Assembly (NCBI GenBank): GCA_965153355.1
Contig: OZ231126.1
Span: forward strand, 80,166,001 to 80,230,000
Length of the DNA: 64,000 bases
Reading direction: 5' to 3'
Origin: Flaccisagitta enflata
Lineage: Eukaryota; Chaetognatha; Sagittoidea; Aphragmophora
Shown one piece after another: positions 42,121 to 53,580 of the stretch. The position numbers and the translations under genes were made by a program. The notes beneath the pieces were generated by a model. It was not told where the DNA came from, did not search any database, and was given only the letters and a program-made list of their open reading frames with translations. The stretch's first letter is position 1; each line of letters starts with the position of its first letter.

Positions 42121-42837
42121 GAATGAAGTCAATCTCGATAATAATCTTTGCGAGCTATGTAGTAGTTATCTCCGGTCCCGATTCTTTTTTCTTCCTTTTT
42201 CGTTTTTCGATGAAAAAACCTTATGCCTCCTGGCTCCTGCCTCACGCAATCGTACGTAGCTGAAAGACTATACTTTAATTGAACAAGTTGCTTCCCGGTA
42301 TTTTTTTTATCAGAATATGCACATTTCCATCATATGAGGGCCTCAGAACATCGATGTTAATAAATGGCTTAGCCGCACATTAGAATCCTTCCTCTGAAAT
42401 GGGAGCAGCTTGGATTCGATTCTCTGTCCTACAATCTGACTGCACTTCAAGGCTTCCTAGGACTGCCAATTTGGGAGCGAATTACTGAAAAAAGGCTTGC
42501 AAACTTTCATGCAAGATTTGCTTATCATAATCTGGCCAACGCTTTTTCCTAACTTTGTATTTCTACGTTGTACTATCTATTCATTATTTGAACAACCGTT
42601 TTTAATCTGTGCTCACTGCTACACATACAAACCAAATACAAACCAATCATAATCACCATGATTTCCTCCTTTACGCCAAAATACAGTTTGTTGCTTTGCC
42701 TCTGCATTGAAAACAATCTCCTCTTCATTAGACATGAAATGACTCATATCAAACCAGCAAAGAATCCTCACAGTCACATTATCATCAACATCATCTAAAG
42801 CATCATCATCATTGCCTGATTGCCATCAAACACTGCA
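42121..42837. other. unassigned
   Basis: No supported gene or element ends. Confidence 0.5.
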
Positions 42838-42951
42838 CTCACACACACAGAAACACACAGACACACACAGACACACAGGCACACACAGACACACAGGCAC
42901 ACACGAACACACACAGACACACACACAGACACACACACAGACACACACACA

Positions 42952-43037
<86 letters not shown>
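42838..43037. repeat. (CA)n with CACAGA start
   Basis: ACACACAGACACACAGGC units, then pure CA from 42953. Confidence 0.5.
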
Positions 43038-43038
<1 letters not shown>

Positions 43039-43392
43039 CGAAGGCGGATTGTGTTCTTGTTGAGTGGGCGAGACTGCTCCGGATTTTCGGGGAGCAGAAA
43101 GCCAATTGCAGCAGATAAGAAGAAGGAAATGAGGTTTCGGGTTAGGGAACGAATCGGGGCTTGGGATATACCACATGGATGGGTGATAACCTAAAGGAGG
43201 AGGGGCGGGGGAAGGAAAGTCGTTTGATCGTTGTGTATGAATCTTGACCATCGTTGCCCACTGGGCAAAGTTCCAGCTAGCCACAAGACTACTTTTCATT
43301 TTATCCATTTTTCTTTTATATCATCGCCATCATCTTCCTCCGCTCTGCTTATTTTCTTTTCTTGTCTTTTTGTGTTTTTTCTTCTTCTTTTC

Positions 43393-43465
43393 ATTGTTCT
43401 TGTTCTTGTTCTTGTTCTTGTTCTTGTTCTTGTTCTTGTTCTTGTTCTCCGTGTTCTTCTTTTTC

Positions 43466-43497
<32 letters not shown>

Positions 43498-43622
43498 CTT
43501 CTTCTTCTTCTTCTTCTTCTTCTTCTTCTTCTTCTTCTTCTTCTTTCTTTTTCCCTGTTTCCCTGATCTTCCACTTTTTTACGTGGGGTTAAAATGGTGT
43601 TTCAATTACTATTTGATACCAT

Positions 43623-43682
<60 letters not shown>

Positions 43683-43702
43683 TCCTCTCTCTCTCTCTCT
43701 CT
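43393..43702. repeat. (GTTCTT)n, (TTC)n, (TC)n
   Basis: GTTCTT about nine units to 43448; TTC 43468-43545; TC 43627-43701. Confidence 0.5.
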
Positions 43703-43980
43703 TTTTAGGCACGTTCTCGCATCTCTTTAAGAATCTGTCCGTCCGTCAGTCTATCAGTCCGTCAGTCCGAGGTCGTTGAATCGGTCATTACGCCTCCCTT
43801 GCTGGAGATCGCAGTTTTTGGCACTTTTCAGCCGCGAGGATGTCATGTATCTAGTCGTTAGGATATTTCAAGGGCCTCTTTGATACTATGTCGTCATCTG
43901 TTTGTCCGTCCAAGTCTAGCGCCAAAGTCATTACACGCAGAGACACAGTCAGGACGCATCGTTGCCTGGTCGGGCTTGTT
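43700..43980 (-). mobile_element. possible diverged family A copies
   Basis: CTTTTTAGGCACGTTCTCGC, GTCCGTCAGTC repeats, a second TTTTCAGCCGCGAGGATG and GTTTGTCCGTCC, then GACGCATCGTTGCCTGG and GGGCTTGTTCT. The layout fits but no hairpin is intact. Confidence 0.5.
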
Positions 43981-44020
43981 CTCTCTCTGGTTCAGTTACT
44001 TCACATAATATTGGAGTTCT

Positions 44021-44560
44021 TTTTGGGCAGCGGCTCCGAAGGGGACCAAGTCCTGTAGAACACAGGGGGACTTTTGTTCATTCATTTGTTCGTTTGTTCG
44101 TTTGTCCGTCTGTCCCCCCCAGGTCCTCTCAGGCCCAAAATCTGCCCTCTCAGGACTGAAATCTACCCTCTCAGGCCTGTGATCTGCCCTCTCAGGCCTT
44201 AAATCTGCCGTCTCAGGCCTAAAATCCACCCTGTCAGGCCTGAAATTTGTCTTCTCAAGCTTCACATCTGCTCTCACAGATTCAAGGCCTGAGAGGGCAG
44301 ATTTCAGGTCTAAGAGGGTAGATTCCAGGCCTGAGAGGGCAAATTTTTAGATTCCAGGCCTGAGAGGGCAAATTTTTAGACTTAGAGAGCCTGGGGGGAA
44401 TGGGCGGATGGACAAACGAACGGATGAACAAAAGTCCCCCTATATTCTACAGAACTTTGTCCCCTTTGAAGCTGCTGCCCTGCTTCCTCTCACTCAATTT
44501 CACAATCATGCAAAGCAGGGCAACGGGTATCGCTGACCACATATTGCCCTTGGGCGACCT
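44021..44560 (-). mobile_element. family B interspersed element, copy 3
   Basis: TTTTGGGCAGCGGCTCCGAA, then GTCCTGTAGAACACAGGGGG and TTCG/TTTG tetranucleotides, then a 22-bp array of the form CTCTCAGGCCTGAAATCTGCCC (44110-44390). The inverted end follows: AAAGTCCCCCTATATTCTAC, CCTTTGAAGCTGCTGCCC. Last comes the tail with GGGTATCGCTGACCA. Confidence 0.5.
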
Positions 44561-44699
44561 GTTTTTTTCTTTCACTCTGCCCATATAATTCCATTTGCAT
44601 ATAGTTTGTAAGAATCGATGTTTTCCATCGGTGTTTGTGACGGTTATTTCATTCACTTCTCATTAATGGACACGGAACGATTCCCCCTTTTCGCTATCA

Positions 44700-44945
44700 C
44701 CTCCGCTTCTGCCGCCTCTGCCGCCGCCTCTGCCGCCACCACCGCCGCCGCCGGCTCTCTCGCGCGCCTCATTTTTTCTTCTTCCAGCCTCGGCGCCCGG
44801 TTCCTCATTTAGGTCTCTTATGATTGGCTCGTCCAGATGCTGGTTTCTCATTGGCCAACGTGTCCACGCCTCTTCGCTCGGACGACCACGCCCACTTTTC
44901 ATATCGGATATTTTCAATAAAAGCCGTGGAATAGATAAATAAACC
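44700..44945. promoter_or_regulatory. possible promoter-like segment with two CCAAT boxes
   Basis: On the minus strand GAGCCAATCA (ATTGG at 44823-44827) and GGCCAATGAG (ATTGG at 44850-44854) are two consensus NF-Y sites 27 bp apart. CCACGCCC (44885) and AATAAAAG (44922) follow on the plus strand, and a GCCGCC-rich block (44705-44760) precedes. No adjoining gene is recognised, so this is only suggestive. Confidence 0.5.
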
Positions 44946-44971
44946 AAGAGAGAAAGAGACAGAGAAAATGA

Positions 44972-44974
44972 GAG

Positions 44975-45029
<55 letters not shown>

Positions 45030-45093
45030 GGAAGAGATATGTCAAGGAAAAAGAAAGATTTGAGGCGTGAGACCGGCCAAGGAAACTAAGAAA

Positions 45094-45148
<55 letters not shown>
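44972..45148. repeat. (AG)n, two tracts
   Basis: 44978-45024 and 45097-45147. Confidence 0.5.
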
Positions 45149-46244
45149 ACAGATAGAAAACAGAGAGATAGTGCGTTAGAGGCCAGCATTAGTAATGTTA
45201 GATTGCGGTATAAAAAAGACAATGATTTGATAGAATACTCTCAAAAATACATAAGTTTGAGCACAAAAAGCAGTTTGACTATGTGCTGATCGCCGCTTTA
45301 CTGTGTAGTACGGGGGTCTCTGCCTTAGGCTAGCTCGCTGCTACAGGTCCTTCTGCTCTCTGGCTCTGGCTGTCACTACCTTGCCTCCTCAGCTTCTCCT
45401 TCCTCCTGATTGGCCGTTGCTCTCTCTCTCCTCTGCTACCTGCCTCATCTTCCCCATTTGCTCTGCTCTTCCTTCCTGACTTATGCATCTCAGGTCTAGC
45501 ATCTGGCAGAGGCTTTCCCACCCAATTCCTAAGACACACCTCTGCTCATTCATAAGGACCGGTGGCTGTAATAGCTAAGTTCCAGAGTATTTAGGTCATC
45601 CCTTGAGTCTTTCCCTTCCCTTAAGCAGTCATGACAGCGAGCTGCCTTTGCTCTGCTTAAGTCAGCTCATTTCATGAGGATTCTAGGTCTTGATATATTC
45701 CCCTTTGCCTAGATTGAGGTTTGGCAGGACACTTATACCCGCGGGCCCTTCTCAGGTCTTCCTTCTTTAGGCAGGGCAGGGTCTTCTTGGCAGGCGACTT
45801 TCTCTTTAGGTTCCCTTTTGGGCATCCTCCACTGACCCCCTCTTTTCCCCGTATTATATTCTGCATCTTTCCCTTTCAGAATTGTTTTCTATGAAGGGAA
45901 ATGCGTGTTTTATTTATTTTTTTTGGGGGGGGGGGATAAGAGGAAGGCCAACCATTCCGTCTTGTTTCTCTTGACTGTTTTTCACCAGCGAGGCAAGGGG
46001 GGGGGGACAAGGAGGGTAGCAAGGGGTGGCAAGGGGGGGGTTGGTTCCGGTCTCTTTTTTCTTTTTTTCATTGGAATCTAAAAATAATCTAATTGAAGTA
46101 ATGAGAAAAAAATATTTATTTTCTTTTGCTAGGGTTTTTGCTTTTTTGTTTTTTGTTTTCTTTTAATTTTTTTTGCTCCTCAACTCGTTATGTTAGTCAT
46201 CCTTGAACAAATCATTTTCTAAATCTGTGGCCTTCCGTTGCTAC
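45149..46244. other. unassigned
   Basis: CT-rich mixed sequence with G runs at 45923-45934 and 45998-46040; no gene recognised. Confidence 0.5.
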
Positions 46245-46540
46245 TCAGGTGTTAGGTGATCAGGCTCAACATAGCCTTGCTGCTCACTTTTTCATGTGCT
46301 CATGCTCACTTTTTCATGTGCTCATGTTCTTATCTGCCCATGTGTCTCCCTCATTTGACACGGGCTTGCTCATGTACTCATGTGTCGCCATCATGTTTTT
46401 TGTCATTAGGCTCAACATATCCTTGCTGCTCATGTGGTAATGTGCTCATATGCTCATAAATGCTCATTTGTCGCCGTCAGATGTTATATCATGGTGCACC
46501 CAACACAGCCTTGATGCAACGGCCACGATAACACGATTTG
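46245..46540 (+). repeat. degenerate CTCATG-rich repeat
   Basis: Two versions of AGGCTCAACATAGCCTTGCT then GCTCA, with TTTTTCATGTGCTCATG repeats between, and a third weaker CCAACACAGCCTTGATG. No gene seen. Confidence 0.5.
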
Positions 46541-46834
46541 ACATTGTATCAGCGCTGTAGCCAGCAATTGATGCGATTGAGTGTGCACAATTGGGCAGTC
46601 TGAAGGCTTGTTAAGCATTGAAGAATGAAGCTGATACTTGCCTGACTTTCATTATCAAGCTTTTCAACTATGAACACACATGCACTATTTTTGACGTATT
46701 GTCTTCATCAGAGAAAATTTGACCTATCTTTTTACTCGACGTAATCAAAAAATCACCGACTGATTGAATACCTTATCATTTGGCTCCTTATCTTTTTTCT
46801 TTTTTTCTTTTTTTGCTCCTTATTCAGCATTCAG

Positions 46835-46942
<108 letters not shown>

Positions 46943-46992
46943 CCCTCTCTTTTGGGAAATGTATGAATTATTCGTTTATTCATTTTTATATC

Positions 46993-47259
46993 CTTTTTAG
47001 TCGCGTGCTTCGGGACTCTATAAGTCACTTTTCGGTCCGTCGGTCCGTTGGTCGGTCGGTTGGTCGGTCGGTCGGTCACAAATCTGTTTTAAAAGCTTTT
47101 TAAATTGTATTTTATGTCTGAATGGTAGGAAAGAAACTTTGTTGAGTGAACAGCTATTTCAAATGTCTTTTTGAAAAAAAATTGTTTGTTTGTCTGTCTG
47201 TCTGCCTGCTTTTTTTTGAAAGTGCCGACGCACGCGACTTAGGTCTAATGACCTTGTTT
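46993..47259 (-). mobile_element. family A interspersed element
   Basis: TTTTTAGTCGCGTGCTTCGG, GGTCGGTTGG repeats, then GCACGCGACTTAGGTCTAAT, GACCTTGTTTC. One hairpin arm is mutated (GGGACT) while the other still matches the distal copy. Confidence 0.5.
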
Positions 47260-48130
47260 CATTTCGTTGTATTTCTTTTTCCACTTTTTTCAGTGAATTC
47301 AAAAGGATTGATAAATAAAAACAAAAAAACTTCCGCGATAGATTTTGTTTTTTCGTTTGATCCTTTTTTTCACAACTTGGCATCCGTTTTTAGTTTATAT
47401 CTAATTCGTTCTGTGAATCTAAACAGTCAGTAGTATTTCACTACACCCTCTTTCCTTTCATTGATCCGATCTGGTCTCTCTTTTTAAATCCTTGTTTTCT
47501 TTTAACGCCCCAACAAAATCTACTCAATCGATCTTTTTCTTTAATTCTTAGACAGTTAAAATCCCACTGCAACGAATTTTAGGGGACCAAGGAATTTTGT
47601 CTGTTATAGGCGGAATTCTATTATAGTCAATTCAGGAGATGAATTAAAATGAGTTCAAGAGTTCAAAAATAGCTTATGCTATAGGCGGAATCCCGTTAAA
47701 AGCAGATCCGTTGGAGCGGGATTCAACTGAACGTTTTTCAATGTGAAAACTGTTGTCTAATCTTAGGATTCTTTTATCCTTCTCATAGTAGCATTATTCA
47801 TTTGCGTTTTTTCCAAAATAACGATGACAATGACAATGAAAATGTCTTGTTTCTGTTCAACACAACAACAAAATGATTAACAACTAACAACAGATAGAAT
47901 GAATCACCAGCGATATATTCATACAAAGCCACGGACCGAAGCGGCTTTCATTAATATTACTTTAAGGAACTAAGCCCCCTTATTAAGCTCCCACTTTCTT
48001 CTTTCTCTTCGTCTTGTTCATCCATTCTTTTTTTTTTCATTTCTTTTTATTTTTTTTCTTAAATTTGCCTTTTTTTATTCTCTTTTCTTCTCCTTTTTTT
48101 AGAAATCTCCGCCCACTTTCTCCCTCTCTT
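47260..48130. other. unassigned
   Basis: AT-rich. GATATAGGCGGAAT-like words (TATAGGCGGAATTC near 47605, TATAGGCGGAATCC near 47680) occur twice; otherwise nothing. Confidence 0.5.
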
Positions 48131-48899
48131 TACACCGTCTTTAAATCGGAATGATAAATGTTAAACCTTTATTACTCTTAAGCTACTAAGCAAAAAGTCT
48201 TCAAATTTTCAGGGAATGCTGTTATCATACCGCGGTTAAGTTATAAAAAACCTCGATTTGGAGCATAGAAGAGATGAGCATTGGCGAAACATCAAAAAAG
48301 AATCATGTTTAAAACAATGCCAATTTTTTTATATTTTTTTCCATGAAGAAGTTTTTTTGATTTGCATGCCATTTCTAAATAGAATAAGCTATGACCCTGG
48401 GTATGGTCTCAAATGGCAGGAAATATATCATAGATATCCGTTCTGTCAAAAAATTTGAAAAATTTTTGAAATTTCACGAGATTAAAATTGATTTAAAAAT
48501 AAATTCTGCTATATCCAGACAATAAATTCTGGAGAATTGACTGTAATCAGCGAAAATATAACAAATACTCCAAAATTTTGGCAGAACTAAAATGGATAAT
48601 GATTTTTTTTCATTTAAGACCAAGCTCAGGATTCCAGCTTCTTATACTATTATGTAGTAAGCAAAAAAAAAAAGAAATTTCTAACAGAAAACATATGAAA
48701 TAAATGATTTAGCCCCTAAAAATCTATTTTTTTTTCAGTGGTTTGCCGTTCCTCACCTCTCCATAACGATTGATAGAAGTTTTGCATAAAAAAACCGCAG
48801 TATATTACCAATATTCCCTAAAGATTTCAAGACTTTTTGTTCAGCAGTTTAGGAGTAATAAAGGTTTAACATTTACCATTCCGATTTAAAGACGGTGTA
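48131..48899. mobile_element. TA-flanked inverted-repeat DNA transposon (MITE-like), copy 2
   Basis: Ends are TA-CACCGTCTTTAAATCGG, identical over 17 bp to copy 1. The next stretch differs (AATG-TAAATGTTAAACC, TTATTACTC), yet is mirrored at this copy's own right end for about 100 bp. Length 769 bp, nearly equal to copy 1. No coding frame supported. Its right TA abuts the next element. Confidence 0.5.
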
Positions 48900-49119
48900 G
48901 GGCGTGTTCCTACTGACGATAACAAACGCGGTTGTTCCAATTAATTGATTAAACGGTCTTTACATATTCTGAAATTTCAATTATTTCACAAGTGGAGGAA
49001 GCTTAGCAAAGAGGACTGCTGCAGAGCAAGTAAGCAGAGTAAGCAAATGAGTAAGCGAAGGAATGTAGTGAGCGACTGAGTGGCCCGTTAAAAATTCGAT
49101 TTTCGGTGACCAGAAACGC
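48898..49119 (-). mobile_element. hAT-like short element, degraded copy
   Basis: Starts TAGGGCGTGTTCC and ends CAGAAACGC. Between them are GAGTAAGCGAAGG and GAGCGACTGAGTGGCCC, which match in inverse orientation the element at 22.03-22.31 kb. No coding capacity. Confidence 0.5.
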
Positions 49120-49274
49120 AATCTCAGTGTTTTGGCGTTTTTTACAGCATCCAACATTTAAATAAAGTTAACTCCCCCAACGATTACCTTTCGTTTACAC
49201 AACTTGTACATTCTTTGTACTCTTTTTCACGTAAGTTTCATTCAATTGAAGATGATTCAATGCGAAAGAACTTG

Positions 49275-49472
49275 CTCAAGACTGGCCAAGACAAGTAGCG
49301 GACGATTGGGCAGGGGCAGCGCTCCAAAAATGGACATACATGTACTTGATTCACGCAAATCTATTCTTCAAAATTGTGCTGGATGGACGGACAGGACGAC
49401 AGACGGACGAGCAGACAGACGCCCACCCGCACGCGACTAGGGTAGCCGTGTATCCGACCTTGTTTTTTATGC
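49275..49472. mobile_element. two family A distal ends joined head to head
   Basis: CTGGCCAAGACAAGTAGCGG, then GGGCAGGGGCAG, faces right; GCCCACCCGCACGCGACTAG, GTAGCCGTGTATCC, GACCTTGTTTT faces left. Neither hairpin end is present; GACGGAC-type words lie between. Confidence 0.5.
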
Positions 49473-49499
49473 CCATCTCTTTTATTGATTTGCTCGCAT

Positions 49500-50640
49500 C
49501 TTGGCGCCAACTTACAAGCCAGATCCTTCTCTGTCTCCCTGTCTCTGTCTGTCTCTGTCTATCTCTGTCTATCTCTGTCTATCTCTGTCTCTCTGCCTCT
49601 GTCTTTGTCTCTCTCTGTCTCTCTCTTGCCAAAATAGAAGCCAGATCCTTCTCTTTCTCTCTCTCGCTAACTTCGAAGCAAGATCCTTCTCTGTCGCTCT
49701 TTCTCTGTCTCTCTCTGTCTCTCTCTGTCTCTCTCTCTCGCCAACATAGAAGCCATATCCTTTTCTGTCTCTCTGTCTCTGTCTTTGTCTCTCTCTGTCT
49801 CTCTGTCGCCAACATAGAAGCCAGATCCGTCACTGTCACTCTCTCGCCAACAAAGAAGTTAGATCCTTCTCTGTCTCTCTGTCTCTGTCTCTGTCTCTGT
49901 TTGTCTCTGTCTCTCTCTATCTCTCTCTCACCAACATCCATGTCATGTAGGTGGGTTGAGTGGGATAAAGTGGCGTTAGGTGTTTTTTTCCCATCAGGGT
50001 GGGATTTGATGGACTGTGTAGGTGGGTTGAGTGGGATAAAGTGGCGTTAGGTGTTTTTTTCCCATCAGGGTGGGATTTGATGGACTGTGTAGGTGGGTTG
50101 AGTGGGATAAAGTGGCGTTAGGTGTTTTTTTCCCATCAGGGTGGGATTTGATGGACTGTGTAGGTGGGTTGAGTGGGATAAAGTGGCGTTAGGTGTTTTT
50201 TTCCCATCAGGGTGGGATTTGATGGACTGTGTAGGTGGGTTGAGTGGGATAAAGTGGCGTTAGGTGTTTTTTTCCCATCAGGGTGGGATTTGATGGACTG
50301 TGTAGGTGGGTTGAGTGGGATAAAGTGGCGTTAGGTGTTTTTTTCCCATCAGGGTGGGATTTGATGGACTGTGTAGGTGGGTTGAGTGGGATAAAGTGGC
50401 GTTAGGTGTTTTTTTCCCATCAGGGTGGGATTTGATGGACTGTGTGTCAGATCCTTCTTTATCTCTCATCTGTCTTAATCACCCAGTCTCGGTGTCTGTT
50501 TCCATTCGGTCTTTACGGGTCGCTGTCAGACTCTGTGTCTGTGTCTTTGTATGTCTGTCTGTCTCTGTCTGTCTCTGTCAGTCTCTGTCTCTGTCTATGT
50601 CTCTCTGTCTCGGTCTCTCTGTCTCTGTCTCTGTCTCTGT
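49500..50640 (+). repeat. degenerate CTCTGT array with GCCAACATAGAAGCCAGATC spacers
   Basis: CTCTGTCT-type runs are interrupted by related spacers (near 49505, 49627, 49740, 49808, 49843). The last spacer is cut after CCAACATCCA near 49940 and resumes TCAGATCCTTCTTT near 50448, on either side of the 71-bp array. Confidence 0.5.
49945..50443 (+). repeat. 71-bp minisatellite, 7 near-identical copies
   Basis: Units contain GTGGGTTGAGTGGGATAAAG, TGGCGTTAGGTGTTTTTTTC, CCATCAGGGTGGGATTTGAT, GGACTGTGTAG. GTGGGTTGAG occurs at 49951, 50022, 50093, 50164, 50235, 50306 and 50377, exactly 71 bp apart. I noticed no differences among the units. Confidence 0.5.
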
Positions 50641-50641
50641 C

Positions 50642-50644
<3 letters not shown>

Positions 50645-50719
<75 letters not shown>
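50645..50719. repeat. (TC)n microsatellite
   Basis: Directly precedes the retrotransposon remnant. Confidence 0.5.
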
Positions 50720-50720
<1 letters not shown>

Positions 50721-50734
50721 CATGTCCACAAACC

Positions 50735-51095
50735 ACCTGAGGTTATCATGCTCAAACATGTAGAAATCACATACGACTCCATCATATCAACAGAGAGACC
50801 ACACATATTCAATCGGCTGGACATCATTGTGACAGACAAAGTCAAGAGAAAATGTTATATCATAGCTGTATCATGCCCAAACGACATTAAAGTTTCACAA
50901 AAAGAACAAGAGAAAATCACTGAATACTCTGGTCTGCGGCTTGAACTGGGAAGCATGTGGGACTGCGATTGCATGGTTATCCCAATAGTTATTGGCGGTC
51001 TCGGTGCACCAAGGAATGTGGCTGGTGATAGCCAGCGGTATGACAATTTTCTTTTTTTTGAAAACGGGCCTAAATCTGAAGGAAACACTTGCTAA
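50735..51095 (+). pseudogene. non-LTR retrotransposon remnant: C-terminal restriction-like endonuclease domain, inactivated
   Basis: Translation gives a coherent non-repetitive peptide ending in a stop at 51093-51095. It has the order typical of the C-terminal domain of R2-like and related non-LTR elements: a segment normally reading NRPDI (here NRLDIIVTDK), then IIAVSCPND, KEQEKITEY, L-ELG-MW, and VIPIVIGGLGA. This domain nicks the target DNA for target-primed reverse transcription and uses a PD-(D/E)XK core. Here the P of the RPD motif is L, and the acidic residue expected in the IIDV-type strand is A, so catalysis should be lost. There is no reverse-transcriptase region upstream: the sequence runs straight into a TC microsatellite. 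This is a 5'-truncated, decayed copy. Family assignment is from motif memory; subfamily unknown. Confidence 0.5.
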
Positions 51096-51664
51096 AAACA
51101 TTTTAGCATATGTCTCAGTCGATTTCAGCATAAAGTAATCCCATACGAGCGCTTAAAAAAGCGTCAAAATCATGATAATTAGGAAAAAAGAAAAAAACGC
51201 CAAAAGCAGAGCAAATTTGAGGGGTCAAATTTTTCTATCAAATGATCATTCCAAGTCAAAACTTGACCACAATCTATTGAATTAGAGTCTATACCGAGGT
51301 TTAAAACAAAAAACTGACCCATTTCTTCATATCGCACAGTCCTCACCCCACCTTGAATTTGGGGCCTTCTATCTGATTTGCATGCATATTCAAATCAATC
51401 TCAGAAAAAAAACGCTGGGGATCGCTGGGCCTAAAATTATTATAGAAAGATCACTAAGGGTGTTGTTAATAAGGAAGACATAGTGAGAATAGGTCAAACT
51501 AGGGCCAACATACCTTAATTCTCTTGTTTTGATGATGAGTGAAACAGAGCTTTAATTCCTTTCTTTCTATCTCTATCTCTCACATAGTTAATTTTTATGT
51601 AGCTATCTCTCTCTCATCTAAGCGAATTTAGAAATGGAACAGGATTGATATTCTTCAGTTTCTT
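51096..51664. other. unassigned, possibly 3' part of the retrotransposon remnant
   Basis: Follows the endonuclease stop codon. No poly-A or other element end was identified. Confidence 0.5.
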
Positions 51665-53130
51665 TTTATCCTTTAACTTTACACCAACTTTGATTCTTCA
51701 TTTTCTTCTTATTCTTATCATTGCTGATCTTCTTCTTCTTCCTCTTCTTGTTCTTCTTCTTCTTCTTCTCCTTCTTCATCTTCTTCTTCTTCTTCTTTCT
51801 GGTTGCCTAATTACATTGAAACTTGACAGTGATATCAGTGTTCCATTTGAAATTACTCATACTATTTTTCATTGTTCTCATTCTCCTCTCCTCCTCTCTT
51901 CTTCTTCATGTTTTTCTTCTTCTTCTTCTTCTTCTTCTTCTTCTTCTTCTTCTTCTTCTTCTTCTTCTTCTTCTTCTTCTTCTTTATGTCATTTTGTTAC
52001 AAATAATCTTTTCATCATTCTATTTCTAAATTCCTCCTTTTTGGGCAGCGGCCACAAAGGGGTCAATGACTAATGCTTTCACACATATGGGGAATTTGCT
52101 CCTTCTTCTTCTCCTCCTCCTCCTTCTCCGCCTTCTCTGTCCCCCCCCCTCAAATTATTCTCGAGGCCCAAATTCCAGTCTCAAGGCCCAAATCCTAGCC
52201 TCAAGGCCTAAATCCCAGCCAAAAGGCACAGATCCCAGCCTAAAGGCACAGATCCCAGCCTTGACGCCTTGAATCTAAATCTCAGCCAAGAGGCCGGATG
52301 CCAAGCGGAGGAGGAGAGGGAGAAGGAGAAAATTCCCCATATGTGAAATAGCAGGTTGACCCTTCAGGCCGCGCTGTTTACTCAACTTTTTAAACCTACT
52401 CAGGCAGGGCATGGGTATCGCTGACCATCTGACGCTTTTGCGACTATTCTCCTCCTCCACCTTTTTCTTCTTCTTCATCTTCTCCTTCTTCATCTCCTAC
52501 TCTTCTTCTCCTTCTTCTTCTTCTTCTTTTTTTCTTCTTCCTCTTCTTCTTCTTGTAATCATGTTGAAACTTGAAACTGATATTCTCAGCACTCGAATTT
52601 TGATTCATTCTACTGCCTTTCCTCGTTCTTGTCCTTCCTCTTCTTCTTCTTCTTCTCCTTCTTCTCCTCCTTCTTCTCCTCCTTCTTCTCCTCCTTCTTC
52701 TTCTTCTTCTTCTTCTTCTTCTTCTTCTTCTTCTTCTTCTTCTTCTTCTTCTTCTTCTTCTTCTTCTTCTTCTTCTTCTGTTCTTCCTCGCGTCATTGTG
52801 ATAAAAGTGATTTTTTCAACATTCCTTGTGCTAATGCCTCCTTTTTCTCCTCCGCCTTCTTCTTCTTCTTCATCTCCCTCTTCTTCTTCCTCCTCTTTTT
52901 TTTTTTCTTCTTCTTCTACTTCTTTTTCTTTTTATTCTTGTTGTTTCCTCCCTGTTCTTATTATTTCCCTATGTAATAAAACATCAAAACTGAAACTAAT
53001 CTTTCAAATCTTCAATCACTTGATTCCTCCTCCTCCTCCTCCTCCTCTTCCTCCTCCTCCTCCACCTTCTTCTCCACCATCTTTGTCGCATTCTTCTTCC
53101 CCTATTTCATCTACTGTACTTCATCTTCTT
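51665..53130. repeat. alternating (TTC)n blocks and related spacers
   Basis: TTC blocks at 51728-51800, 51900-51983, 52620-52780 and 52855-52925. Spacers share TTGAAACTTGA-AGTGATAT-type words at about 51815, 52562 and 52985. A family B element sits between two of the blocks. Confidence 0.5.
52038..52447 (-). mobile_element. family B interspersed element, copy 4
   Basis: TTTTTGGGCAGCGGCCACAA, then GCTTTCACACATATGGGGAA, a 20-bp array of the form CTCAAGGCCCAAATCCCAGC, the inverted segment ATTCCCCATATGTG, GCCGCGCTG, and the tail GGGTATCGCTGACCATCTGA ending TTTTGCGACTATT. Inserted in a pyrimidine-rich TTC region. Confidence 0.5.
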
Positions 53131-53479
53131 CATTGACATTTTTGTCTTGTCCTTTCTTTTCACCTTCTTCTTCGTCTTCTCTCTTTCAGCACTTTTGTCA
53201 TTTTTTTGCAAGAATTTTGACTGCCGGTCTATGCGGGACTGCTTTAATATGAGGCCCAAAAATTATGAAATAAACCACTGTGGTTCGCCTAAATGTTCTT
53301 TTTTTGTCACTTCTATGAGGGAGGAATCCATTTTGGTTGAAAAACTAGTTAATCAATGGCGTATATAGAGAGACACGCAAATGTAAGCTTCCTCGCTCGC
53401 TCTGAGCACGCAAATCCCACTGTGCGGTGTGGTGTCCGAACATTTTGATAAGTACGAGGACATGGTCCCTGCAGAATTA

Positions 53480-53580
53480 TCCACGGTGATGTGTACAAAG
53501 ATTACGATGCTTGGAAGCGAGAAAATCCTACAAAATTTCCTGGCGAGAAGATAACCCTTACAAAACTAAAGACATACTAA
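53480..53580 (+). pseudogene. possible terminal exon or gene fragment, unknown
   Basis: After an acceptor-like CCCTGCAG (ending about 53476) one frame gives IIHGDVYKDYDAWKRENP, then TKFPGEKITLTKLKTY and a stop at about 53578. The composition is protein-like and not repetitive. I do not recognise the family. The segment is short, so chance is possible. Confidence 0.5.

Noticed and set aside
44663-44947. Minus-strand frame ending in poly-Gly with a charged N-terminal part
   Set aside because: Gly run comes from a GCC-rich block; no recognised domain or splice sites, so noted only as a promoter-like region.
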